The notes under the pieces are model-generated. The model did not search any database. It was not told the origin of the DNA and saw only the letters and a program-made list of their open reading frames with translations. From the NCBI RefSeq assembly GCF_932526225.1, contig NC_064043.1, forward strand, positions 16,120,085-16,184,084: DNA of 64,000 bases, given 5' to 3'. The first letter of the stretch is position 1. The number at the start of each line of letters is the position of its first letter. The translations under genes and the position numbers were made by a program. The stretch comes from Nematostella vectensis (taxonomy: Eukaryota > Cnidaria > Anthozoa > Actiniaria > Edwardsiidae). Positions 33,284 to 46,600 of the stretch are shown one piece after another.

Positions 33284-35640
33284 ACGCCCCAGCGAAAGAA
33301 CGATCTATCCATCAAGTTTATCTCTTTGAGATCCTTTGTTTATATTGCCAGTTTGTTGGGAGAACGTGGCATCTCGTCAACTAGTGTACACACTGCATCT
33401 TGAGGACTAGTGGTTAATCAAAGTCAAGCACTTCAATTCCCCATACAGTCGCCAACAATTCTTGTGACTGTACCCCAGCAGGCAAGGTCACCCCAGGTGG
33501 TGTACTGTATATTGGGGAACAAAGGGAATGGGTGGCCAATGAACCCTGTCGGTTGTTCATAGAGTATTTCTTGGGCTGGGAAGTTCTTACCCTTGGTAAG
33601 TAGCTTTTCCCCTATCATTAACACATAATCTAAACATCCTATCTCAAAGATCCCAGGTACATTCGGAAAGCTAAAATCTTCAGGCTAAAAATAATAAACA
33701 TAGGCTGAGCAAATACTCCAGTCCAAACCCAGTGAGAAAAAAAAAAGAGAACAAATCACTCGTTTGATTGCTTTGTTCACTGCAGTACCAGACCAGACAT
33801 AATTTACAGATGAAGATGAAGAATGAAGATGAAGAAATGATTTTTATCATTGTAACTTAATAGATTTTTTTTCTATTATAATTATCGATGAGAGATATGC
33901 TTTAAGAAGAAATAAAAGCTCCGCAAATATAAGTTTTGTATCAATAGGGCACCCTTTTAAGGCCTATTGTACAGGCTTGGCATCTTGACGCGCGATGCCA
34001 CAAATATAATTGAGTTAACTAGTATGCAAGTAAACTTTTCCCCTTGTGTGATTAGCGATTTTCAGATGAAGAAACATTATAACTATAACATTAAAAAAGA
34101 AAGAATTATAACAGTAGCATCCTTCCAAGCAGTTAAGGCAGAGCAATTCACCATTCGCAGTTTTTCATTTTTTCATTTTTCGGCCCCTGAACCCTGTCGG
34201 TTGTTCATAGAGTATTTCTTGGGCTGGGAAGTTCTTACCCTTGGTAAGTAGCTTTTCCCCTATCATTAACACATAATCTAAACATCCTATCTCAAAGATC
34301 CCAGGTACCTTCGGAAAGCTAATATCTTCAGGCTAAAAATAATAAACATAGGCTGAGCAAATTCTCCAGTCCAAACCCAGTGAGAAAAAAAAGAGAACAA
34401 ATCAATCGTTTGATTGCTTTGTTCACTGCAGTACCAGACCAGACATAATTTACAGATGAAGATGAAGAATGAAGATGAAGAAATGATTTTTATCATTGTA
34501 ACTTAATAGATTATTTATTTTTTTCTATTATAATTATCGATGAGAGATATGCTTTAAGAAGAAATAAAAGCTCCGCAAATATAAGTTTTGTATCAATAGG
34601 GCACCCTTTTAAGGCCTATTGTACAGGCTTGGCATCTTGACGCGCGATGCCACAAATATAATTGAGTTAACTAGTATGCAAGTAAACTTTTGCCCTTGTG
34701 TGATTAGCGATTTTCAGATGAAGAAACATTATAGCTATAAGATAAAAAAAAGAAAGAATGATAACAACAGTAGCATCCTTCCAAGCAGTTAAGGCAGAGC
34801 AATTCACCATTCGCAGTTTTTCATTTTTTTATATCTTCTCTCAATCAATTGATTGCTTTGTTCAGAGCAGAAAAAGACGAGACATAATTTACAAAGGATC
34901 ACCCATTTATTCTCTTATCTGATTCACAAGACACGAGAAGATCAGATAAAAAAAAGATTATATAACTATAAAACTAAAACAGAACGAATGATAACAACAG
35001 TAACATCTTCTTCGTGGCGTGTGCTACCTTATAGGAAACAGAGAAGTCCCAAGTATCTGAGAAACCATCTGCGATGTTAGTTGAAAATGAAGAACAAGGA
35101 CAGAAACGAAGTTAAAGAAAAACTTAAAAACATTTGAAAATCTTTTTGAATCTCAATTAGAAATATTTAAAGAATCAGACCGTGCGAACATAGGACCCAG
35201 TCCCACCCCTGAAACTGATTCTTCAACTCACTTGCTTCTTCGTGGCGTGTGCTACCTAATAGCAAAAAGAGAAGTCTCAAGTATCTGAGACTGATTTCTC
35301 GACTCTCACTTGCCTCTTCGTGGCGTGTCCTACTTTATAGCAAACAGGGAAGTCCAAAATATCAAGCGGTACTAGACCGCTTGTTGACGTTTCTGGTCGG
35401 GACTGGATACTCCCCCGGTTAAGGCTAAGCAGGACAATCAGATTGTGATGCCGAAATTTTTTGACCCGAGGGACCACATGCCTGCAAACTCTTTTATGGC
35501 ATCCAAGGCAGAGCACCAGATAATACTAGATGGGTGGCCAGTCTTCAGCAATACCCAGTCAAGCAAGCCAAAAAAAAAATATGGCATGTAGTCGTGGGTG
35601 GGGGTCTCCTTAGTTTACATGGCTGTTGTCACGCATCACA
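33284..35640. repeat. Unit 16, 2357 bp, n=2, La
   Basis: Blocks start at about 33534 and 34182, tail at about 34830. It shares unit 11's marks, including AAATTCTCCAG, the extra A in GATAAAAAAAAGAAAG and the CGCATCACAACG ending. Private: ATCAGATAAAAAAAAG near 34941; GAATTATAAC is shared with units 8 and 17. Confidence 0.95.
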
Positions 35641-38003
35641 ACGCCCCAGCGAAAGAACGATCTATCCATCACATTTATCTCTTTGAGATCCTTTGTTTAT
35701 ATTGCCAGTTTGTTGGGAGAACGTGGCATCTCATCAACTAGTGAACACACTGCATCTTGAGGACTAGTGGTTAATCAAAGTCAAGCACTTCAATTTCCCA
35801 TACAGTCGCCAACAATTCTTGTGACTGTACCCCAGCAGGCAAGGTCACCCCAGGTGGTGTACTGTATATTGGGGAACAAAGGGAATGGGTGGCCAATGAA
35901 CCTTGTCGGTTGTTCATAGAGTATTTCTTGGGCTGGGAAGTTCTTACCCTTGGTAAGTAGCTTTTCCCCTATCATTAACACATAATCTAAACATCCTATC
36001 TCAAAGATCCCAGGTACCTTCGGAAAGCTAAAATCTTCAGGCTAAAAATAATAAACATAGGCTGAGCAAATATTCCAGTCCAAACCCAGTGAGACAAAAA
36101 AGAGAACAAATCAATCGTTTGATTGCTTTGTTCACTGCAGTACCAGACCAGACATAATTTACAGATGAAGATGAAGAATGAAGATGAAGAAATGATTTTT
36201 ATCATTGTAACTTAATAGATTATTTATTTTTTTCTATTATAATTATCGATGAGAGATATGCTTTAAGAAGAAATAAAAGCTCCGCAAATATAAGTTTTGT
36301 ATCAATAGGGCACCCTTTTAAGGCCTATTGTACAGGCTTGGCATCTTGACGCGCGATGCCACAAATATAATTGAGTTAACTAGTATGCAAGTAAACTTTT
36401 CCCCTTGTGTGATTAGCGATTTTCAGATGAAGAAACATTATAACTATAACATTAAAAAAGAAAGAATTATAACAGTAGCATCCTTCCAAGCAGTTAAGGC
36501 AGAGCAATTCACCATTCGCAGTTTTTCATTTTTTCATTTTTCGGCCCCTGAACCCTGTCGGTTGTTCATAGAGTATTTCTTGGGCTGGGAAGTTCTTACC
36601 CTTGGTAAGTAGCTTTTCCCCTATCATTAACACATAATCTAAACATCCTATCTCAAAGATCCCAGGTACCTTCGGAAAGCTAAAATCTTCAGGCTAAAAA
36701 TAACAAACATAGGCTGAGCAAATACTCCAGTCCAAACCCAGTGAGACAAAAAAGAGAACAAATCAATCGTTTGATTGCTTTGTTCACTGCAGTACCAGAC
36801 CAGACATAATTTACAGATGAAGATGAAGAATGAAGATGAAGAAATGATTTTTATCATTGTAACTTAATAGATTATTTATTTTTTTCTATTATTATTATCG
36901 ATGAGAGATATGCTTTAAGAAGAAATAAAAGCTCGGCAAATATAAGTTTTGTATCAATAGGGCACCCTTTTAAGGCCTATTGTACAGGCTTGGCATCTTG
37001 ACGCGCGATGCCACAAATATAATTGAGTTAACTAGTATGCAAGTAAACTTTTGCCCTTGTGTGATTAGCGATTTTCAGATGAAGAAACATTATAGCTATA
37101 AGATAAAAAAAGAAAGAATGATAACAACAGTAGCATCCTTCCAAGCAGTTAAGGCAGAGCAATTCACCATTCGCAGATTTTCATTTTTTTTATATCTTCT
37201 CTCAATTAATTGATTGCTTTGTTCAGAGCAGAAAAAGACGAGACATAATTTACGAAGGATCACCCATTTATTCTCTTATCTAATTCACAAGACACGAGAA
37301 GATCAGATGAAAAAAAGATTATATCACTATAAAACTAAAACAGAACGAATGATAACAACAGTAACATCTTCTTCGTGGCGTGTGCTACCTTATAGGAAAC
37401 AGAGAAGTCCCAAGTATCTGAGAAACCATCTGCGATGTTAGTTGAAAATGAAGAACAAGGACAGAAACGAAGTTAAAGAAAAACTTAAAAACATTTGAAA
37501 ATCGTTTTGAATCTCAATTAGAAATATTTAAAGAATCAGACCGTGCGCACATAGGACCCAGTCCCACCCCTGAAACTGATTTTTCAACTCACTTGCTTCT
37601 TCGTGGCGTGTGCTACCTAATAGCAAACAGAGAAGTCCCAAGTATCTGAGACTGATTTCTCGACTCTCACTTGCCTCTTCGTGGCGTGTCCTACTTTATA
37701 GCAAACAGAGAAGTCCAAAATATCAAGCGGTACTAGACCGCTTGTTGACGTTTCTGGTCGGGACTGGATACTCCCCCGGTTAAGGCTAAGCAGGACAATC
37801 AGATTGTGATGCCGAAATTTTTTGACCCGAGGGACCACATGCCTGCAAACTCTTTTATGGCATCCAAGGCAGAGCACCAGATAATACTAGATGGGTGGCC
37901 AGTCTTTAGCAATACCCAGTCAAGCAAGCCAAAAAAATAAAATATTGCATGTAGTCGTGGGTGGGGGTCTCCTTAGTTTACATGGCTGTTGTCACGCATT
38001 ACA
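35641..38003. repeat. Unit 17, 2363 bp, n=2, hybrid leader
   Basis: Blocks start at about 35891 and 36543, tail at about 37192. The leader is the same Lb/La hybrid as unit 12, with CCTTGTCGG. Both blocks carry GAGACAAAAAAGAG, a private change present twice in tandem, so the second copy was made or converted within this unit. The latter half matches unit 2. Confidence 0.95.
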
Positions 38004-38895
38004 ACGCCCCAGCGAAAGAACGATCTATCCATCAAGTTTATCTCTTTGAGATCCTTTGTTTATATTGCCAGTTTGTTGGGAGAACGTGGCATCTCGTCAA
38101 CTAGTGTACACACTGCATCTTGAGGACTAGTGGTTAATCAAAGTCAAGCACTTCAATTTCCCATACAGTCGCCAACAATTCTTGTGACTGTACCCCAGCA
38201 GGCAAGGTCACCCCAGGTGGTGTACTGTATATTGGGGAACAAAGGGAATGGGTGGCCAATGAACCCTGTCGGTTGTTCATAGAGTATTTCTTGGGCTGGG
38301 AAGTTCTTACCATTGGTAAGTAGCTTTTCCCCTATCATTAACACATAATCTAAACATCCTATCTCAAAGATCCCAGGTACATTCGGAAAGCTAAAATCTT
38401 CAGGCTAAAAATAATAAACATAGGCTGAGCAAATACTCCAGTCCAAACCCAGTGAGAAAAAAAAGAGAACAAATCACTCGTTTGATTGCTTTGTTCACTG
38501 CAGTACCAGACCAGACATAATTTACAGATGAAGATGAAGAATGAAGATGAAGAAATGATTTTTATCATTGTAACTTAATAGATTATTTTTTTTCAATTAT
38601 AATTATCGATGAGAGATATGCTTTAAGAAGAAATAAAAGCTCGGCAAATATAAGTTTTGTATCAATAGGGCACCCTTTTAAGGCCTATTGTACAGGCTTG
38701 GCATCTTGACGCGCGATGCCACAAATATAATTGAGTTAACTAGTATGCAAGTAAACTTTTCCCCTTGTGTGATTAGCGATTTTCAGATGAAGAAACATTA
38801 TAACTATAACATTAAAAAAGAAAGAATGATAACAGTAGCATCCTTCCAAGCAGTTAAGGCAGAGCAATTCACCATTCGCAGTTTTTCATTTTTTT

Positions 38896-39364
38896 ATATC
38901 TTCTCTCAATCGTTTGATTGCTTTGTTCAGAGCAGAAACAGACGAGACATAATTTACAAAGGATCACCCATTTATTCTCTTATCTGTATCACAAGACACG
39001 AGAAGATCAGATGAAAACACGATTTTTCTCATTATAACTTGATAGATTATTTAATATTTTCTATTATAATTATTGATGAAAGAATTGCTTTAAAAGGAAA
39101 TAAAAGCTCGGCATATATAAGCCTTGTATAAATAGGGCACCCTTTTAAGGCCAATGTACAGGCTTGGCATCTTGAAGCGCGAAGCCACAAATATAATTGA
39201 GTTAACTAGTATGCAAGTAAACTTTTGCCCTTGTGTGATTAGCGATTTTCAGATGAAGAAAAATTCTAACTATAACATTAAAAAAGAAAGAATGATAAGA
39301 ACAGTGACCTCCTTCCAAGCAGTTAAGGCAGAGCAATTCACAATTCGCAGTTTTTCATTTTTTT
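38896..39364. repeat. 469-bp divergent tandem duplication in unit 18
   Basis: It has the same structure and junction as the copy at 5618-6086, with the CAGATGAAAA-CACGATTTTTC joint near 39009. I saw no differences from the unit 3 copy within it. Confidence 0.85.
39109..39153 (+). promoter_or_regulatory. Stronger TATA-like region in the divergent copy of unit 18
   Basis: TATATAAG starts at 39114 and TATAAATAGGG follows at 39127, as in unit 3. The ATG at 39154 follows 17 bases later. Confidence 0.25.
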
Positions 39365-39501
39365 ATATCTTCTCTCAATCGTTTGATTGCTTTGTTCAGA
39401 GCAGAAACAGACGAGACATAATTTACAAAGGATCACCCATTTATTGTCTCTTATCTGATTCACAAGACACGAGAAGGTCAGATGAAAAAAAGATTATATA
39501 A
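39154..39501 (+). other. 115-codon ATG open frame in unit 18 (doubtful)
   Basis: The translation is the same as that of 5876-6223. Because the surrounding segment is a recent duplicate, its intact state adds no independent evidence for coding. Confidence 0.08.
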
Positions 39502-40172
39502 CTATAAAATTAAAACAGAACGAATGATAAGAGTACCATCTTCTTCGTGGCGTGTGCTACCTTATAGGAAACAGAGAAGTCCCAAGTATCTGAGAAACCA
39601 CCTGCGATGTTAGTTGAAGATAAAGAACAAGGACGGAAACGAAGTTAAAGAAAAACTTAAAAACATTTGAAAATCCTTTTGAATCTCATTTAGATATATT
39701 TAAAGAGTCAGACCGTGCGCACATAGGATCCAGTCACATCCCTGAAACTGGTTTTTCAACTCACTTGCTTCTTCGTGGCGTGTGTTACCTAATAGCAAAC
39801 AGAGAAGTCCCAAGTATCTGAGACTGATTTCTCGACTCTCACATGCCTCTTCGTGGCGTGTCCTACTTTATAGCAAACAGGGAAGTCCAAAATATCAAGC
39901 GGTACTAGACCGCTTGTTGACGTTTCTGGTCGGGACTGGATACTCCCCCGGTTAAGGCTAAGCAGGACAATCAGATTGTGATGCCGAAATTTTTTGACCC
40001 GAGGGACCACATGCCTGCAAACTCTTTTATGGCATCCAAGGCAGAGCACCAGATAATACTAGATGGGTGGCCAGTCTTCAGCAATACCCAGTCAAGCAAG
40101 CCAAAAAAAAATATGGCATGTAGTCGTGGGTGGGGGTCTCCTTAGTTTACATGGCTGTTGTCACGCATTACA

Positions 40173-41884
40173 ACGCCCCAGCGAAAGAACGATCTATCCA
40201 TCACATTTATCTCTTTGAGATCCTTTGTTTATATTGCCAGTTTGTTGGGAGAACGTGGCATCTCATCAACTAGTGAACACACTGCATCTTGAGGACTAGT
40301 GGTTAATCAAAGTCAAGCACTTCAATTTCCCATACAGTCGCCAACAATTCTTGTGACTGTACCCCAGCAGGCAAGGTCACCCCAGGTGGTGTACTGTATA
40401 TTGGGGAACAAGGAGAATGGGCGGCCCCTGAACCCTGTCGGTTGTTCATAGAGTATTTCTTGGGCTGGGAAGTTCTTACCCTTGGTAAGTAGCTTTTCCC
40501 CTATCATTAACACATAATCTAAACATCCTATCTCAAAGATCCCAGGTACATTCGGAAAGCTAAAATCTTCAGGCTAAAAATAATAACCATAGGCTGAGCA
40601 AATACTCCAGTCCAAACCCAGTGAGAAAAAAAAAAGAGAACAAATCACTCGTTTGATTGCTTTGTTCACTGCAGTACCAGACCAGACATAACTTACAGAT
40701 GAAGATGAAGAATGAAGATGAAGAAATGATTTTTATCATTGTAACTTAATAGATTATTTATTTTTTTCTATTATAATTATCGATGAGAGATATGCTTTAA
40801 GAAGAAATAAAAGCTCGGCAAATATAAGTTTTGTATCAATAGGGCACCCTTTTAAGGCCTATTGTACAGGCTTGGCATCTTGACGCGCGATGCCACAAAT
40901 ATAATTGAGTTAACTAGTATGCAAGTAAACTTTTGCCCTTGTGTGATTAGCGATTTTCAGATGAAGAAACATTATAGCTATAAGATAAAAAAAAAAAGAA
41001 TGATAACAACAGTAGCATCCTTCCAAGCAGTTAAGGCAGAGCAATTCACCATTCGCAGATTTTCATTTTTTTATATCTTCTCTCAATCAATTGATTGCTT
41101 TGTTCAGAGCAGAAAAAGACGAGACATAATTTACAAAGGACCACCCATTTATTCTCTTATCTGATTCACAAGACACGAGAAGATCAGATGAAAAAAAGAT
41201 TATATCACTATAAAACTAAAACAGAACGAATGATAACAACAGTAACATCTTCTTCGTGGCGTGTGCTACCTTATAGGAAACAGAGAAGTCCCAAGTATCT
41301 GAGAAACCATCTGCGATGTTAGTTGAAAATGAAGAACAAGGACAGAAACGAAGTTAAAGAAAAACTTAAAAACATTTGAAAATCTTTTTGAATCTCAATT
41401 AGAAATATTTAAAGAATCAGACCGTGCGCACATAGGACCAAGTCCCACCCCTGAAACTGGTTTTTCAACTCACTTGCTTCTTCGTGGCGTGTGCTACCTA
41501 ATAGCAAACAGAGAAGTCCCAAGTATCTGAGACTGATTTCTCGACTCTCACTTGACTCTTCGTGGCGTGTCCTACTTTATAGCAAACAGAGAAGTCCAAA
41601 ATATCAAGCGGTACTAGACCGCTTGTTGACGTTTCTGGTCGGGACTGGATACTCCCCCGGTTAAGGCTAAGCAGGACAATCAGATTGTGATGCCGAAATT
41701 TTTTGACCCGAGGGACCACATGCCTGCAAACTCTTTTATGGCATCCAAGGCAGAGCACCAAATAATACTAGATGGGTGGCCAGTCTTCAGCAATACCCAG
41801 TCAAGCAAGCCAAAAAAAGAAAATATTGCATGTAGTCGTGGGTGGGGGTCTCCTTAGTTTACATGGCTGTTGTCACGCATTACA
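40173..41884. repeat. Unit 19, 1712 bp, n=1, Lb
   Basis: Single block from about 40423, tail from about 41070. It shares AATAACCATAGG and ACATAACTTACAG with unit 4. Private: GATAAAAAAAAAAAGAATG near 40983 and GGACCAAGTCCC near 41435. The tail has CTTGACTCTTCG, the form of units 7, 8, 13, 20, 21 and 28. Confidence 0.95.
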
Positions 41885-44236
41885 ACGCCCCAGCGAAAGA
41901 ACGATCTATCCATCAAGTTTATCTCTTTGAGATCCTTTGTTTATATTGCCAGTTTGTTGGGAGAACGTGGCATCTCGTCAACTAGTGTACACACTGCATC
42001 TTGAGGACTAGTGGTTAATCAAAGTCAAGCACTTCAATTTCCCATACAGTCGCCAACAATTCTTGTGACTGTACCCCAGCAGGCAAGGTCACCCCAGGTG
42101 GTGTACTGTATATTGGGGAACAAAGGGAATGGGTGGCCAATGAACCCTGTCGGTTGTTCATAGAGTATTTCTTGGGCTGGGAAGTTCTTACCCTTGGTAA
42201 GTAGCTTTTCCCCTATCATTAACACATAATCTAAACATCCTATCTCAAAGATCCCAGGTACATTCGGAAAGCTAAAATCTTCAGGCTAAAAATAATAAAC
42301 ATAGGCTGAGCAAATACTCCAGTCCAAACCCAGTGAGAAAAAAAAAGAGAACAAATCACTCGTTTGATTGCTTTGTTCACTGCAGTACCAGACCAGACAT
42401 AATTTACAGATGAAGATGAAGAATGAAGATGAAGAAATGATTTTTATCATTGTAACTTAATAGATTATTTATTTTTTTCTATTATAATTATCGATGAGAG
42501 ATATGCTTTAAGAAGAAATAAAAGCTCGGCAAATATAAGTTTTGTATCAATAGGGCACCCTTTTAAGGCCTATTGTACAGGCTTGGCATCTTGACGCGCG
42601 ATGCCACAAATATAATTGAGTTAACTAGTATGCAAGCAAACTTTTCCCCTTGTGTGATTAGCGATTTTCAGATGAAGAAACATTATAACTATAACATTAA
42701 AAAAGAAAGAATGATAACAGTAGCATCCTTCCAAGCAGTTAAGGCAGAGCAATTCACCATTCGCAGATTTTCATTTTTTCATTTTTCGGCCCCTGAACCC
42801 TGTCGGTTGTTCATAGAGTATTTCTTGGGCTGGGAAGTTCTTACCCTTGGTAAGTAGCTTTTCCCCTATCATTAACACATAATCTAAACATCCTATCTCA
42901 AAGATCCCAGGTACCTTCGGAAAGCTAAAATCTTCAGGCTAAAAATAATAAACAGAGGCTGAGCAAATACTCCAGTCCAAACCCAGTGAGAAAAAAAAAG
43001 AGAACAAATCAATCGTTTGATTGCTTTGTTCACTGCAGTACCAGACCAGACATAATTTACAGATGAAGATGAAGAAATGATTTTTATCATTGTAACTTAA
43101 TAGATTATTTATTTTTTTCTATTATAATTATCGATGAGAGATATGCTTTAAGAAGAAATAAAAGCTCCGCAAATATAAGTTTTGTATCAATAGGGCACCC
43201 TTTTAAGGCCTATTGTACAGGCTTGGCATCTTGACGCGCGATGCCACAAATATAATTGAGTTAACTAGTATGCAAGTAAACTTTTGCCCTTGTGTGATTA
43301 GCGATTTTCAGATGAAGAAACATTATAGCTATAAGATAAAAAAAGAAAGAATGATAACAACAGTAGCATCCTTCCAAGCAGTTAAGGCAGAGCAATTCAC
43401 CATTCGCAGATTTTCATTTTTTTTATATCTTCTCTCAATTAATTGATTGCTTTGTTCAGAGCAGAAAAAGACGAGACATAATTTACGAAGGATCACCCAT
43501 TTATTCTCTTATCTGATTCACAAGACACGAGAAGATCAGATGAAAAAAAGATTATATCACTATAAAACTAAAACAGAACGAATGATAACAACAGTAACAT
43601 CTTCTTCGTGGCGTGTGCTACCTTATAGGAAACAGAGAAGTCCCAAGTATCTGAGAAACCATCTGCGATGTTAGTTGAAAATGAAGAACAAGGACAGAAA
43701 CGAAGTTAAAGAAAAACTTAAAAACATTTGAAAATCGTTTTGAATCTCAATTAGAAATATTTAAAGAATCAGACCGTGCGCACATAGGACCCAGTCCCAC
43801 CCCTGAAACTGATTTTTCAACTCACTTGCTTCTTCGTGGCGTGTGCTACCTAATAGCAAACAGAGAAGTCCCAAGTATCTGAGACTGATTTCTCGACTCT
43901 CACTTGACTCTTCGTGGCGTGTCCTACTTTATAGCAAACAGAGAAGTCCAAAATATCAAGCGGTACTAGACCGCTTGTTGACGTTTCTGGTCGGGACTGG
44001 ATACTCCCCCGGTTAAGGCTAAGCAGGACAATCAGATTGTGATGCCGAAATTTTTTGACCCGAGGGACCACATGCCTGCAAACTCTTTTATGGCATCCAA
44101 GGCAGAGCACCAAATAATACTAGATGGGTGGCCAGTCTTCAGCAATACCCAGTCAAGCAAGCCAAAAAAAGAAAATATTGCATGTAGTCGTGGGTGGGGG
44201 TCTCCTTAGTTTACATGGCTGTTGTCACGCATTACA
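41885..44236. repeat. Unit 20, 2352 bp, n=2, La
   Basis: Blocks start at about 42135 and 42786, tail at about 43425. It is short for its class because the GATGAA tract of the second block has lost about 12 bp. Private changes: ATGCAAGCAAAC near 42631 and AAACAGAGGCTG near 42951. Confidence 0.95.
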
Positions 44237-46600
44237 ACGCCCCAGCGAAAGAACGATCTATCCATCAAGTTTATCTCTTTGAGATCCTTTGTTTATATTG
44301 CCAGTTTGTTGGGAGAACGTGGCATCTCGTCAACTAGTGTACACACTGCATCTTGAGGACTAGTGGTTAATCAAAGTCAAGCACTTCAATTTCCCATACA
44401 GTCGCCAACAATTCTTGTGACTGTACCCCAGCAGGCAAGGTCACCCCAGGTGGTGTACTGTATATTGGGGAACAAAGGGAATGGGTGGCCAATGAACCCT
44501 GTCGGTTGTTCATAGAGTATTTCTTGGGCTGGGAAGTTCTTACCCTTGGTAAGTAGCTTTTCCCCTATCATTAACACATAATCTAAACATCCTATCTCAA
44601 AGATCCCAGGTACATTCGGAAAGCTAAAATCTTCAGGCTAAAAATAACAAACATAGGCTGAGCAAATACTCCAGTCCAAACCCAGTGAGAAAAAAAAAAG
44701 AGAACAAATCACTCGTTTGATTGCTTTGTTCACTGCAGTACCAGACCAGACATAATTTACAGATGAAGATGAAGAATGAAGATGAAGAAATGATTTTTAT
44801 CATTGTAACTTAATAGATTATTTTTTTTTCTATTATAATTATCGATGAGAGATATGCTTTAAGAAGAAATAAAAGCTCCGCAAATATAAGTTTTGTATCA
44901 ATAGGGCACCCTTTTAAGGCCTATTGTACAGGCTTGGCATCTTGACGCGCGATGCCACAAATATAATTGAGTTAACTAGTATGCAAGTAAACTTTTCCCC
45001 TTGTGTGATTAGCGATTTTCAGATGAAGAAACATTATAACTATAACATTAAAAAAGAAAGAATGATAACAGTAGCATCCTTCCAAGCAGTTAAGGCAGAG
45101 CAATTCACCATTCGCAGTTTTTCATTTTTTCATTTTTCGGCCCCTGAACCCTGTCGGTTGTTCATAGAGTATTTCTTGGGCTGGGAAGTTCTTACCCTTG
45201 GTAAGTAGCTTTTCCCCTATCATTAACACATAATCTAAACATCCTATCTCAAAGATCCCAGGTACCTTCGGAAAGCTAAAATCTTCAGGCTAAAAATAAT
45301 AAACATAGGCTGAGCAAATACTCCAGTCCAAACCCAGTGAGAAAAAAAAGAGAACCAAATCAATCGTTTGATTGCTTTGTTCACTGCAGTACCAGACCAG
45401 ACATAATTTACAGATGAAGATGAAGAATGAAGATGAAGAAATGATTTTTATCATTGTAACTTAATAGATTATTTATTTTTTTCTATTATAATTATCGATG
45501 AGAGATATGCTTTAAGAAGAAATAAAAGCTCCGCAAATATAAGTTTTGTATCAATAGGGCACCCTTTTAAGGCCTATTGTACAGGCTTGGCATCTTGACG
45601 CGCGATGCCACAAATATAATTGAGTTAACTAGTATGCAAGTAAACTTTTGCCCTTGTGTGATTAGCGATTTTCAGATGAAGAAACATTATAGCTATAAGA
45701 TAAAAAAAGAAAGAATGATAACAACAGTAGCATCCTTCCAAGCAGTTAAGGCAGAGCAATTCACCATTCGCAGATTTTCATTTTTTTTATATCTTCTCTC
45801 AATTAATTGATTGCTTTGTTCAGAGCAGAAAAAGACGAGACATAATTTACGAAGGATCACCCATTTATTCTCTTATCTGATTCACAAGACACGAGAAGAT
45901 CAGATGAAAAAAAGATTATATCACTATAAAACTAAAACAGAACGAATGATAACAACAGTAACATCTTCTTCGTGGCGTGTGCTACCTTATAGGAAACAGA
46001 GAAGTCCCAAGTATCTGAGAAACCATCTGCGATGTTAGTTGAAAATGAAGAACAAGGACAGAAACGAAGTTAAAGAAAACCTTAAAAACATTTGAAAATC
46101 GTTTTGAATCTCAATTAGAAATATTTAAAGAATCAGACCGTGCGCACATAGGACCCAGTCCCACCCCTGAAACTGATTTTTCAACTCACTTGCTTCTTCG
46201 TGGCGTGTGCTACCTAATAGCAAACAGAGAAGTCCCAAGTATCTGAGACTGATTTCTCGACTCTCACTTGACTCTTCGTGGCGTGTCCTACTTTATAGCA
46301 AACAGAGAAGTCCAAAATATCAAGCGGTACTAGACCGCTTGTTGACGTTTCTGGTCGGGACTGGATACTCCCCCGGTTAAGGCTAAGCAGGACAATCAGA
46401 TTGTGATGCAGAAATTTTTTGACCCGAGGGACCACATGCCTGCAAACTCTTTTATGGCATCCAAGGCAGAGCACCAAATAATACTAGATGGGTGGCCAGT
46501 CTTCAGCAATACCCAGTCAAGCAAGCCAAAAAAAGAAAATATTGCATGTAGTCGTGGGTGGGGGTCTCCTTAGTTTACATGGCTGTTGTCACGCATTACA
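44237..46600. repeat. Unit 21, 2364 bp, n=2, La
   Basis: Blocks start at about 44487 and 45140, tail at about 45789. Private changes: an inserted C in GAGAACCAAATC near 45351, GAAAACCTTAAA near 46076, and GATGCAGAAAT near 46406, which breaks one pair of the long-range stem in the structured segment. Confidence 0.95.

Larger units (their letters stand above)
38004..40172. repeat. Unit 18, 2169 bp, n=1 plus a 469-bp internal duplication
   Basis: It is a near-identical copy of unit 3, including CTTACCATTGGTAAG, the divergent duplication at 38896-39364 and the diverged tail. A small private difference is TTTCAATTATAATT near 38591. The two occurrences are 33,278-33,279 bp apart, so they descend from one duplication of a multi-unit segment. 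Confidence 0.95.
36750..41378. repeat. Multi-unit duplication, copy 2 (partner about 3.5-8.1 kb)
   Basis: This is the second copy of the segment containing the divergent unit. Few differences separate the copies: TTTCAATTATAATT near 38591 and GATAAAAAAAAAAAG near 40983 are two that I saw. Confidence 0.85.
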
